Assembly: GCA_017651245.1 (NCBI GenBank)
Contig: JAGCDQ010000023.1
Span: 1 to 38,908 of the forward strand
DNA: 38,908 bases
Direction of reading: 5' to 3'
From: Bacteroidaceae bacterium
Lineage (GTDB): Bacteria > Bacteroidota > Bacteroidia > Bacteroidales > Bacteroidaceae
This document shows positions 1 to 7,844 of the stretch, one piece after another. The first letter of the stretch is position 1. Every line of letters begins with the position of its first letter. The notes beneath the pieces are model-generated. The model was not told where the DNA came from, did no database searches, and saw only the letters and a program-made list of their open reading frames with translations. The position numbers and the translations under genes are program-made.

Positions 1-60
1 TGGTAGTATACTTGGTTTGGGACCAAGGGGTCGCACGTTCGAGTCGTGTCATCCCGACCA
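1..60 (+). tRNA. tRNA-Pro(TGG), 5' end cut off by the window edge
   Basis: The visible part starts in the D arm. The anticodon stem CTTGG/CCAAG (11-15 and 23-27) encloses a 7-nt loop with anticodon TGG at 18-20, which reads proline codons. The T arm (33-49) has loop TTCGAGT. The 3' acceptor strand CATCCCG (50-56) is followed by discriminator A57 and an encoded CCA (58-60). The matching 5' acceptor strand lies outside the window. Confidence 0.93.
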
Positions 61-65
61 ACAAA

Positions 66-140
66 GGGCGCTTAGCTCAGTTGGTTCAGAGCGTCTGCCT
101 TACAAGCAGAGGGTCGGCGGTTCGAATCCGTCAGCGCCCA
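66..140 (+). tRNA. tRNA-Val(TAC)
   Basis: This is a complete cloverleaf. The acceptor strands GGGCGCT (66-72) and AGCGCCC (133-139) pair perfectly. The anticodon stem TCTGC/GCAGA encloses loop CTTACAA with anticodon TAC at 101-103. The T loop is TTCGAAT and the discriminator is A140. No CCA is encoded after it, unlike the tRNA-Pro gene 5 nt upstream, so CCA would have to be added enzymatically. The two tRNAs very probably share one transcript that ends at the hairpin at 240-271. Confidence 0.96.
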
Positions 141-141
141 C

Positions 142-217
142 ACGGATGGACGAAGCATAAGCGAAGTCAATCTATTTGAAACTTATACGGATGGACGAAG
201 CATAAGCGAAGTCAATC
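142..217 (+). repeat. 31-bp direct repeat in the tRNA 3' flank
   Basis: Two identical 31-nt copies lie at 142-172 and 187-217. Both begin ACGGATGGACGAAG and end GCGAAGTCAATC, and their starts are 45 nt apart. A third, diverged start (ACGGATAGACGA, from 233) leads into the terminator. The 12-mer GCCCACACGGAT, which spans the end of tRNA-Val and its flank (136-147), recurs at 227-238. The pattern suggests tandem duplication of tRNA-flanking DNA. Confidence 0.85.
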
Positions 218-239
218 GGGTTTGAAGCCCACACGGATA

Positions 240-271
240 GACGATAGGGAAATCTCCCTGTCGTCTTTTTT
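240..271 (+). terminator. Intrinsic terminator of the tRNA unit
   Basis: An 11-bp stem (240-250 with 255-265, one G-T wobble) has an AATC tetraloop and is followed directly by a run of T (266-271). It is placed to end the tRNA-Pro/tRNA-Val transcript before parA. Confidence 0.85.
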
Positions 272-330
272 ATTTTGAACCCTAATATAAAAAATGTAAA
301 AACATGTTATGTTCCACGCATCTTATGGTG

Positions 331-358
331 TTTGTTCCACATAAAATGCGTATCTTTG
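331..358 (+). promoter_or_regulatory. Putative promoter of parA-parB
   Basis: A perfect Bacteroidetes -7 box TATCTTTG lies at 351-358. An upstream TTTG at 331-334 is 16 nt away, shorter than the usual 19-21. The parA ATG lies 48 nt beyond the box. The half-site TGTTCCAC occurs at 310-317 and 333-340, the second overlapping the -33 region. Confidence 0.5.
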
Positions 359-406
359 CACCAAGAATTGAATGGAAAGTAATAATGACAGATAAATAGT
401 ATCGGT

Positions 407-1174
407 ATGGGAAAAATAATCGCGATGGCTAATCAGAAGGGTGGTGTGGGTAAAACGACAACAGCTATCAATCTGGCGGCAAGCTTAGCAGCATTGGAGA
501 AGAAAGTGCTAGTTGTAGATGCTGATCCGCAAGCAAATGCTTCTTCTGGCTTAGGTGTTGATGTTCAAAAGGTTGATACATCTATTTATGATTGTATCAT
601 TAGCTCCGCAGATCCTCATGAAGCCATATATACGACGGATATAGATGGACTGGATATAATACCTAGTCATATAGATTTGGTTGGTGCAGAGATTGAAATG
701 CTGAATGTTGAGAAGAGGGAGATGGTGTTAAAACGTATCCTTGACCCTTTGCGTTCAGAGTATGACTATATTTTGATAGATTGCTCTCCCTCATTGGGAA
801 TCATAACAGTCAATTCTTTGACAGCCGCAGATTCGGTGATTATTCCTGTTCAATGTGAGTATTTTGCATTGGAAGGAATCAGTAAGTTGCTGAATACAAT
901 TAGGATTATTAAATCGAAGTTGAATGCCGATTTGGAGATAGAGGGATTCCTGCTTACGATGTATGATTCTCGTTTGAAGTTGGCCAATCAAATATATGGT
1001 GATGTGAAACGCCATTTTCAGGAGTTGGTGTTTAAGACCGTTATACAGCGTAATGTCAAGTTGTCGGAGGCTCCGAGTCATGGTATTCCTTGTATCTTGT
1101 ATGATGCGACATCTAATGGTGCAAAGAACTACGTATCTTTGGCTAAGGAGATTGTTGCCCATGATGGGAAATAA
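407..1174 (+). CDS. parA: ParA/Soj family chromosome-partitioning ATPase
   Basis: The protein has 255 aa. The deviant Walker A motif KGGVGKTT at residues 11-18 is typical of ParA/MinD ATPases. It is followed by [13 protein letters not shown] (Walker A') and a Walker B-like stretch [10 protein letters not shown]. The full length matches chromosomal Soj proteins. ParA binds DNA non-specifically in its ATP dimer form and works with ParB-parS complexes in origin segregation. parB starts 39 nt downstream on the same strand, so the pair is almost certainly co-transcribed. The ATG at 407 puts the Walker motif at the usual distance from the N-terminus. No oddities were seen. Confidence 0.96.
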   Translation: MGKIIAMANQKGGVGKTTTAINLAASLAALEKKVLVVDADPQANASSGLGVDVQKVDTSIYDCIISSADPHEAIYTTDIDGLDIIPSHIDLVGAEIEMLNVEKREMVLKRILDPLRSEYDYILIDCSPSLGIITVNSLTAADSVIIPVQCEYFALEGISKLLNTIRIIKSKLNADLEIEGFLLTMYDSRLKLANQIYGDVKRHFQELVFKTVIQRNVKLSEAPSHGIPCILYDATSNGAKNYVSLAKEIVAHDGK

Positions 1175-1213
1175 TGGAACTTAAACGATACACATATATA
1201 GTATAGAAAAGAT

Positions 1214-2092
1214 ATGGCAGTAAGAAAGAAATTTGGTCCTGCTTTAGGTCGCGGCCTTGATGCTCTTATCTCGACAGAGGATGTGAGGACAGAGGGCTCA
1301 TCGACAATTAATGAGATTGACATTAATCTGATTGAGCGCAATCCTAATCAGCCACGCCATGAGTTTGATGAAGAAGCTTTGCAAGAACTGGCTGATTCAA
1401 TTGCAGAGATAGGTATCATTCAGCCTATCACTTTGCGTGAGTTGGAAAATGGCCGTTATCAGATTATCGCAGGTGAACGTCGTTGGCGCGCTTCTCAAAA
1501 GGCAGGACTTTCATCCATCCCTGCTTATATTCGCACAGCTAGTGACGAGAAGGTGATGGAGATGGCTCTGATAGAGAACATACAACGTCAAGATCTTAAT
1601 TCCATCGAAATAGCATTAGCCTACCAGCACCTGATTGATGAGTATAATCTGACACAAGAGAAATTGAGTGAGCGTGTTGGAAAAAAACGTGCCACTGTGG
1701 CTAACTATTTGCGATTGTTGAAGTTGCCAGCTCCTGTCCAAGTGGCCATTCAGAATCATCATATTGATACAGGGCATGCACGTGCATTGCTTGCTCTAGA
1801 TGACCCTAGAACTCAATTGAAACTGTTTAAGGAAATACAAGATAAGGGCTATTCCGTTCGTCAGGTTGAGGATCTGATTAAGAAAATTAACGAGGGGAAT
1901 CAGTCTCATATACAGTCAGTGGTGAAACCTAAACTGATGCCTGAGGAATATGAGGCGTTGCGTGAATTGCTTTCTCAGCAGATAGGAGTAGAAACAAAAG
2001 TGTCATGCTCTCCTAAAGGTGGTGGTAAAGTGTCCATTCCATTTAAGGATATTGATGATTTACGCCGTATCGTTTCTTTATTAAAGAAATAG
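1214..2092 (+). CDS. parB: ParB/Spo0J family partition protein
   Basis: The protein has 292 aa. The N-terminal segment has the usual LGRGLDALIS start. The ParB/Srx nuclease-like domain contains GERRWRA (residues 87-93), the CTP-binding arginine patch, then ENIQRQDLN. A helix-turn-helix region (LTQEKLSERVGKKRATVANYLRLLKLP) binds parS, and a short C-terminal dimerisation domain ends in DDLRRIVSLLKK. ParB loads as a CTP-dependent clamp at parS sites and stimulates ParA. It forms an operon with parA and lies 13 nt before the next gene. No complete palindromic parS was found in the window; TGTTCCAC half-sites occur upstream of parA. Confidence 0.96.
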   Translation: MAVRKKFGPALGRGLDALISTEDVRTEGSSTINEIDINLIERNPNQPRHEFDEEALQELADSIAEIGIIQPITLRELENGRYQIIAGERRWRASQKAGLSSIPAYIRTASDEKVMEMALIENIQRQDLNSIEIALAYQHLIDEYNLTQEKLSERVGKKRATVANYLRLLKLPAPVQVAIQNHHIDTGHARALLALDDPRTQLKLFKEIQDKGYSVRQVEDLIKKINEGNQSHIQSVVKPKLMPEEYEALRELLSQQIGVETKVSCSPKGGGKVSIPFKDIDDLRRIVSLLKK

Positions 2093-2105
2093 CATTATAG
2101 AATAG

Positions 2106-2948
2106 ATGTTGAGACATATTGCTCTGACATATCGTATTTGTATTGTTCTTTTGTTGACATTTCTCCCTTTGGATGTTTTCTCACAAAAAACAGAAGAGGA
2201 GGGTGGTGTTCCGTTGGCACGTTTTCATCGAGAGGGGAAACAGCGTGTAGTTGCTGATTCGCTTGCCGATGACACGATTCGTTATGGGAATGTGGTTCTG
2301 ACAGGACGGATTGATTCCATCCGAAGAGAAAAGGAATATGTTGAACTGATGCACCAACAGATGGATAGCTCTGTTGTTCGTCTTTCCATCAATGCGGATT
2401 CATTGAGAAAGTATGTGAATCCCATAAGTAGGGAGCGTTTCATTCCTGATCCAAAGAAGGCCTTATGGCTTGCTATTGTGTTTCCTGGAGGTGGACAGAT
2501 ATACAATCGTAAATACTGGAAACTGCCTTTGGTGTATGGTGGCTTCTTGGGGTGTATGTATGCGATGACATGGAACAATACGATGTATCGAGATTATTCT
2601 CAGGCATATATAGACATCATGGATAGTGATGAAAACACGAAAAGTTATGAGAATTTCATTCCTGCCAAATATGATGTGAAAGCAAATAAGACGCGTTTGC
2701 AGGATGTCTTTAGACGCAAAAAAAATTACTATCGCCGATTCCGCGACTTGAGCATGTTTTGTATGATAGGTGTGTATGCCCTGTCCATCATTGATGCCTA
2801 TGTGGACGCCGAATTATCGAGTTTTGATATTAGCCGCGATTTGACCATGAAAGTCTATCCGACAGTTATTCATGAGAAATATTCAGCCATGAGGACAGCG
2901 GGTGTGAACACTAATGCTTACGGCTTACAGTGTAGTTTTAATTTTTGA
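2106..2948 (+). CDS. DUF5683 family exported/membrane protein
   Basis: The protein has 280 aa. Residues 1-27 look like a signal peptide or membrane anchor (hydrophobic IVLLLTFLPLDVFS then Q). The middle carries the family's characteristic segment WLAIVFPGGGQIYNRKYWK followed by a hydrophobic stretch and paired Tyr/Asp positions, as in DUF5683 proteins of Bacteroidetes. A second hydrophobic segment (FCMIGVYALSIIDAYVDA) is near residue 220. The biochemical function is unknown. It follows parB by 13 nt and precedes the lytic transglycosylase, the usual Bacteroidales order, so an envelope role linked to growth is plausible but inferred. Confidence 0.8.
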   Translation: MLRHIALTYRICIVLLLTFLPLDVFSQKTEEEGGVPLARFHREGKQRVVADSLADDTIRYGNVVLTGRIDSIRREKEYVELMHQQMDSSVVRLSINADSLRKYVNPISRERFIPDPKKALWLAIVFPGGGQIYNRKYWKLPLVYGGFLGCMYAMTWNNTMYRDYSQAYIDIMDSDENTKSYENFIPAKYDVKANKTRLQDVFRRKKNYYRRFRDLSMFCMIGVYALSIIDAYVDAELSSFDISRDLTMKVYPTVIHEKYSAMRTAGVNTNAYGLQCSFNF

Positions 2949-2970
2949 AAACCAATTTATAAAGAGATAT

Positions 2971-4305
2971 ATGAATAAAAAAATTGTTGTTACGTGTTTA
3001 TCCATATTGTTCGCATCATTGAGTTTTGCTCAAGACGAAGTGATCATGGATGATGATAGCGTTAAAGTCGAAGCCTTTGACATGCCAGAAGGAATGCTTA
3101 TCAGTGAAGAGGAATTGATGAAAGACCCTTCAAACCTTAATAACCTGTCAGAAGGGGCAGGTTCGAATCGTGTGCTTTCATACGATGATTCAGTGCTTGT
3201 GAGCAGGCTCTCTCGTATTCCTACCACGATAGAGATGCCTCTTAATGATGTCACTCGTAAGTTTATAGATACATATAGCACACGTATGAAGGGTTCCGTT
3301 GCCATCATGCTGGGTTCTGCTAATTTTTACAATCCTATCTTTGAAGAGGCATTGGAACGTTATGGATTGCCATTGGAACTTAGGTATTTGCCAGTTATAG
3401 AATCCGCTTTGCGCCCAACCGCTACATCCAGAGCTGGTGCTGCAGGCTTGTGGCAATTTATGATTGGTACAGGTAAGCGTTATGGGCTTGAAGTGAACAC
3501 CTTGGTGGATGAACGTCGTGACCCCATCAAATCTAGCGAGGCTGCAGCACACTATCTGAGTGACCTTTATGATATGTTTGGTGATTGGAGTTTGGCTATT
3601 GCCGCATACAACTGTGGAGAGGGAAATGTTCAGAAAGCAATTACCCGTTCAGGTGGTCAGGAGGGAGCAGACTTTTGGTCTATCTACAATCGTCTACCTC
3701 GTGAGACTCGTGGTTATGTACCTGCATTCATTGCAGCAACATACATCATGAATTATTATTGTGAACATGGTATTGTGCCTCACGAAGCCACACTTCCTTT
3801 AGAGTCTGACACTATTATTGTAGCTCGTGAAGTGAGTTTTGCCCAGATTGCTTCCAAGTGTCATGTCTCGGTAGATGAACTTCGTGCCATCAATCCTCAG
3901 TACCGCAAAGACATCGTTCCTGCCGATTATACCTTACGTTTGCCTGCTGGCTCCATTGAAGATTTCCTTTTGTATGAAGACAGCATCTATGGCTTGAACG
4001 TCAAGAATGGGATGTTGGCTTCGGGTACTCGCCGATCCATCACAGAAGATATTGAGAACACCCCAGTGGAGCAGACTCCTGCAAGCACGACAAGAAATGT
4101 ATATACCAATAATAAGAAGTCACGTTCAACGCGTTCAACACGTACTCGTAATAAACAGCAGCAGGCACGCAACGTGTCCGTGAAGAGTGGAGACACCCTT
4201 TCTTCTATTGCAAAGAAAAATGGAACGACTGTGAGCAAACTGCGTCAACTCAATGGTATCAAGGGAGACATGATACGTCCAGGACAGAAAGTTCGTGTGA
4301 AGTAA
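2971..4305 (+). CDS. LysM-containing lytic transglycosylase (MltD-like)
   Basis: The chosen start at 2971 gives 444 aa beginning MNKKIVVTCLSILFASLSFA, a clear signal peptide ending before Q21. A start 57 nt upstream would bury this peptide and overlap the previous gene. The SLT domain (about 120-250) has the catalytic Glu in PVIESAL (E144), then SRAGAAGLWQFM and AIAAYNCGEGNV. One LysM-like segment is at about 290-340 and a clear C-terminal LysM (VKSGDTLSSIAKKNGTTVSK) ends the protein. A Ser/Thr/Arg-rich linker (about 370-400) separates the parts. It cleaves peptidoglycan glycan strands to 1,6-anhydromuropeptides in the periplasm. Confidence 0.92.
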   Translation: MNKKIVVTCLSILFASLSFAQDEVIMDDDSVKVEAFDMPEGMLISEEELMKDPSNLNNLSEGAGSNRVLSYDDSVLVSRLSRIPTTIEMPLNDVTRKFIDTYSTRMKGSVAIMLGSANFYNPIFEEALERYGLPLELRYLPVIESALRPTATSRAGAAGLWQFMIGTGKRYGLEVNTLVDERRDPIKSSEAAAHYLSDLYDMFGDWSLAIAAYNCGEGNVQKAITRSGGQEGADFWSIYNRLPRETRGYVPAFIAATYIMNYYCEHGIVPHEATLPLESDTIIVAREVSFAQIASKCHVSVDELRAINPQYRKDIVPADYTLRLPAGSIEDFLLYEDSIYGLNVKNGMLASGTRRSITEDIENTPVEQTPASTTRNVYTNNKKSRSTRSTRTRNKQQQARNVSVKSGDTLSSIAKKNGTTVSKLRQLNGIKGDMIRPGQKVRVK

Positions 4306-4365
4306 ACTTGTGGCTGGTGTGAGTGTTATTTGTATGGATTATTAACTGATATGAAAGGGATGCTT

Positions 4366-6609
4366 ATGGAAGACATAATCATGTCCAATACAGAGCAAGA
4401 GGAACAACTGATAAACGCTGAGTTTCAGAAGTTGATAGATGCTTATCTGGCTAGTCCTCATCGAAAGAAAGTTGACCTCATTACAAAAGCTTTCAATTTC
4501 GCCAAACATGCACATAAAGGAGTGCGTCGTTTGTCTGGCGAGCCATACATCATGCACCCAATATCTGTTGCGCAGATTGTATGTATTGAGATTGGATTGG
4601 GTTCCACTTCGATCTGTTCAGCCCTCCTTCACGATGTGGTGGAGGACACCGATTACACGGTGGAGGACATCGAGAACATGTTTGGTCCAAAGATTGCTCA
4701 GATTGTTGATGGCTTGACTAAAATTTCAGGTGGCATCTTTGGCGACCATGCTTCGGCACAAGCTGAGAATTTCAAGAAACTGCTTCTGACGATGAGTGAT
4801 GATATTCGTGTCATTCTCATCAAGATAGCCGACCGCCTGCACAATATGCGCACGTTGGGTAGCCAGGCTGTGAACAAGCAGTACAAGATTGCTGGTGAAA
4901 CGCTATACATCTATGCGCCTCTTGCTAATCGTTTAGGCTTGAACTCCATCAAGACGGAACTGGAGGATTTGAGTTTTAGATTTGAGCATCCAGATGAGTA
5001 TAAGGAGATAAAAACGAAGTTGGAGGCTACACAAGCAGAACGTGATACAGTCTTTGACCAATTTGCAACTCCAATTCGTGCTGAATTGGATAGCATGGGG
5101 ATTAACTATGAGATGAAGCAGCGTGTCAAAACGCCATATTCTATTTGGCGGAAAATGCAGACGAAGCATATTCCGTTTGAAGAGATTTATGACATCTTAG
5201 CCGCACGTATCATTTTTGACCCACAAGATATTGATACAGAATTGAATGATTGTTTCAATATCTATGTCAAACTCTGTAAGATATATACATCGCATCCAGA
5301 CCGTACACGCGATTGGGTGAGCCATCCTAAAGCCAATGGTTATCAGGCGCTTCATGTCACCTTGATGTCTAAACAGGGTGAATGGATTGAAGTGCAGATT
5401 CGTTCTCGTCGGATGGATGAAATTGCCGAGAAAGGTTTTGCAGCACATTGGAAATACAAAGATGGTGATAAGACTGAAACCTCTTCTGAGAAGGAATTGG
5501 ACAAGTGGCTTGCTACAATTAAGGAGATACTTGATGACCCTCAGCCCGATGCAATGGACTTCTTGGATACCATCAAGCTGAATTTGTTTGCATCAGAGAT
5601 TTTTGTCTTCACTCCGAAGGGTGAGATCCGTACGATGCCGGCAGGTAGCACGACACTTGACTTTGCTTTTAGCATTCATACTTTTGTAGGAAGCCACTGC
5701 ATTGGTGCAAAGGTGAACCATAAGTTAGTTCCCATCAGTTACAAGTTGAATAGTGGTGATCAAGTGGAGATTCTTACCTCAAAGTCCGTGCACCCCACTC
5801 GTGAATGGCTGAATATTGCTACGACTGCGAAGGCGACGACGAAGATACTGTCCATTCTTCGCAAGGAGGAACGGGAACTGCGTAAGAAGGGAGAACAAGA
5901 TTTGGATGAATTCCTTGGAAAGAATGATATCATCAGGGATTCTATGATTGTTGACAAATTGTGCAACCTGCATGGTTTGTCCAAGCCAGATGTTTTGTAT
6001 GTGGCGATTGCAGAGGGCAAGGTGAAACTCGGTCGTGCAGACCTTGATATGTTAAAGGGTAAGAGTGAAGGTGGTGGTTGGAAAAAGCTCTTCTCTTTTG
6101 GCAAGAAAGCAGTGAAGCCAATCACCAAGAAAAAGGAGACGGTGGGTCCTGATTTTGACAAGAAAAAGACATTGATTTTGACGGAAGAATCCATTCTGGA
6201 CAAATATACGCTGGCAGATTGTTGCAACCCCGTTCCTGGCGATGTGGTGATGGGATATATAGATGATGAAAGGCATATCGTCATTCATAAATTGCAATGT
6301 CCTCACGCAGAGAAGCTGAAGGCTAACCATGGCAATCGAGTTTTGGCTGCTAAATGGGAAATGGGTAGAATGTCATTGTTCCCCGTTTCTATTCATGTGA
6401 AGGGATTTGACAAGTTGGGACTTCTCCACGAGATGACACAGGTGATTTCACAGCTTCATGGGGTCAATATCCGTAAGTTGGAGGTGGAATGTGATGACGG
6501 CATTTTTGAATGCACCGTACAGATGTATGTGCATGACACCAAAGAGGTGGATGATATTATAGAGGGCCTTCGTGAAATACAGGATGTGAAAGAAGCCTCT
6601 CGTATATAA
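4366..6609 (+). CDS. rel: Bifunctional (p)ppGpp synthetase/hydrolase, RelA/SpoT family
   Basis: The start at 4366 gives 747 aa (MEDIIMSN). An AAAGGG tract 6 nt upstream supports it, though in-frame ATGs at 4351, 4360 and 4381 are possible. The HD hydrolase domain carries HDVVED (89-94). The synthetase domain has YDILAARIIF with its metal-binding Asp, then GYQALHVT and EVQIRS (E342). TGS (about 410-470), a Cys-containing helical/CC region (DCCNPVPGD) and a C-terminal ACT domain (from about 670) follow. Both the hydrolase and synthetase motifs are intact, so it should make and degrade the stringent-response alarmone and be the long ribosome-associated form. Confidence 0.95.
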   Translation: MEDIIMSNTEQEEQLINAEFQKLIDAYLASPHRKKVDLITKAFNFAKHAHKGVRRLSGEPYIMHPISVAQIVCIEIGLGSTSICSALLHDVVEDTDYTVEDIENMFGPKIAQIVDGLTKISGGIFGDHASAQAENFKKLLLTMSDDIRVILIKIADRLHNMRTLGSQAVNKQYKIAGETLYIYAPLANRLGLNSIKTELEDLSFRFEHPDEYKEIKTKLEATQAERDTVFDQFATPIRAELDSMGINYEMKQRVKTPYSIWRKMQTKHIPFEEIYDILAARIIFDPQDIDTELNDCFNIYVKLCKIYTSHPDRTRDWVSHPKANGYQALHVTLMSKQGEWIEVQIRSRRMDEIAEKGFAAHWKYKDGDKTETSSEKELDKWLATIKEILDDPQPDAMDFLDTIKLNLFASEIFVFTPKGEIRTMPAGSTTLDFAFSIHTFVGSHCIGAKVNHKLVPISYKLNSGDQVEILTSKSVHPTREWLNIATTAKATTKILSILRKEERELRKKGEQDLDEFLGKNDIIRDSMIVDKLCNLHGLSKPDVLYVAIAEGKVKLGRADLDMLKGKSEGGGWKKLFSFGKKAVKPITKKKETVGPDFDKKKTLILTEESILDKYTLADCCNPVPGDVVMGYIDDERHIVIHKLQCPHAEKLKANHGNRVLAAKWEMGRMSLFPVSIHVKGFDKLGLLHEMTQVISQLHGVNIRKLEVECDDGIFECTVQMYVHDTKEVDDIIEGLREIQDVKEASRI

Positions 6610-6638
6610 ACAAATATAAAACAAGGAAAGACAATAAT

Positions 6639-7706
6639 ATGAATAAGAAATACGTTATAATGTGTGTGATGGGCTTGGCACTTTCGCTCAACGTTCTTGC
6701 ACAAAGAATCTCGTTTGACAAGACGGTGGTGAATGCAGGTTCAACCATTTGGAAGAAGCCTGTGACGGCGGTGTTTAAGTTTACGAACAAGGACAAGTCG
6801 CCATTGTTGATTAGGGAAGTGGATGCAGGGTGCGGCTGTTTGACGACAAAATGGACGAGAGACCCTCTATTGAAAGGAGATGATGGAGAGATAAGCATCA
6901 CGTATGATGCCATGATGTTGGGGCATTTTGACCGATATATCGATGTCTATACCAATGCGGATGAGAAGCCTGTACGCATTAGGATGAAGGCTTTGGTGAA
7001 TAATGGCGAGAAACGGACGCTGGAAGAACTCTACCCATATAGCATAGATGAAATTCTGTTGAGCACGAACAATGTGGAGTTTATGGATGTAAATTCTGGC
7101 GATTCAGTGAAGGCGGAGATCGAGATTCTGAACAATGGCTCAACGGTCTATACCCCGATGCTGATGCACTTACCCTCTTATATCACTGCAGAATATGTTC
7201 CGGAGATGATTGCACGAGGACGTAGAGGAAAGATTGAGTTGACCCTGCATAGTGATAAACTGCAAGACTTGGGCCTGAATCAGACCAGCATCTATTTGGC
7301 GCGATTCTCGGGCGATAAAGTGAGCTCCAGCAATGAAATTGCGGTTTCAGCAGTACTGCTGCCTGATTTGCATTTTGCCGAAGAGTTCACGAAAAAACCT
7401 AACTTCCAAATTTCCACCACAGAACTGGATATCGGCAAATTAGGGAAGAAAACGAAATTGACAGGACAGGTGAAACTCAGCAATAAGGGAACAGGCGTGC
7501 TGAAACTGAGCAAGATACAGGCGTTCAATCAAGCCATCACCGTATCTCTGCCCAAGACGGAACTCCAACCTGGTGAAGAGGTGAAGATGCAGGTGACCGT
7601 AGACGCTCGCTTCTTGGGAATGTCAAAAGCACAACCTCGTGTGCTCATCATTACCAACGATTCCAATCATCCCAAAGAGGTGGTGAATGTGCACTTCGAG
7701 AAGTGA
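6639..7706 (+). CDS. DUF1573 domain exported protein
   Basis: The protein has 355 aa. A signal peptide (MNKKYVIMCVMGLALSLNVLA, cut before Q) is followed by an Ig-like DUF1573 domain with the family signature FKFTNKDKSPLLI, then REVDAGCGCLTTKW (about 40-75). A second, more diverged copy lies at about 260-350 (KLSNKGTGVLKLSKI). DUF1573 proteins are periplasmic or surface beta-sandwich proteins of Bacteroidetes with no settled function. It starts 29 nt after rel. The next gene is separated by a repeat-bearing spacer, so this gene probably ends the upstream unit. Confidence 0.87.
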   Translation: MNKKYVIMCVMGLALSLNVLAQRISFDKTVVNAGSTIWKKPVTAVFKFTNKDKSPLLIREVDAGCGCLTTKWTRDPLLKGDDGEISITYDAMMLGHFDRYIDVYTNADEKPVRIRMKALVNNGEKRTLEELYPYSIDEILLSTNNVEFMDVNSGDSVKAEIEILNNGSTVYTPMLMHLPSYITAEYVPEMIARGRRGKIELTLHSDKLQDLGLNQTSIYLARFSGDKVSSSNEIAVSAVLLPDLHFAEEFTKKPNFQISTTELDIGKLGKKTKLTGQVKLSNKGTGVLKLSKIQAFNQAITVSLPKTELQPGEEVKMQVTVDARFLGMSKAQPRVLIITNDSNHPKEVVNVHFEK

Positions 7707-7816
7707 ATGATACATGACCGTTTCCCTTCATAAACATGATTGGCTCCGTTCATGATACATGACTGATTCCGCTCATGATGATGACTGACTCGAATCATGA
7801 TGATGGCAGATAAAAG
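7706..7816 (+). repeat. Five imperfect 22-bp tandem repeats before meaB
   Basis: A TCATGAT-like core recurs at about 7706, 7728, 7750, 7773 and 7795, with spacings of 22, 22, 23 and 22 nt. The third and fourth copies share the tail ATGACTGA. The spacing is about two helical turns. The block starts at the stop codon of the DUF1573 gene and ends just before the 16-bp palindrome. Confidence 0.75.
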
Positions 7817-7821
7817 TTAAG

Positions 7822-7837
7822 TTTAACGTACGTTAAA
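7822..7837 (+). promoter_or_regulatory. 16-bp perfect palindrome upstream of meaB (putative operator)
   Basis: TTTAACGTACGTTAAA is a perfect palindrome whose end is 7 nt before the meaB ATG. Its size and symmetry fit a dimeric regulator's operator. No regulator gene is in the window, so the binding protein is unknown. Confidence 0.5.
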
Positions 7838-7844
7838 GTATAAA

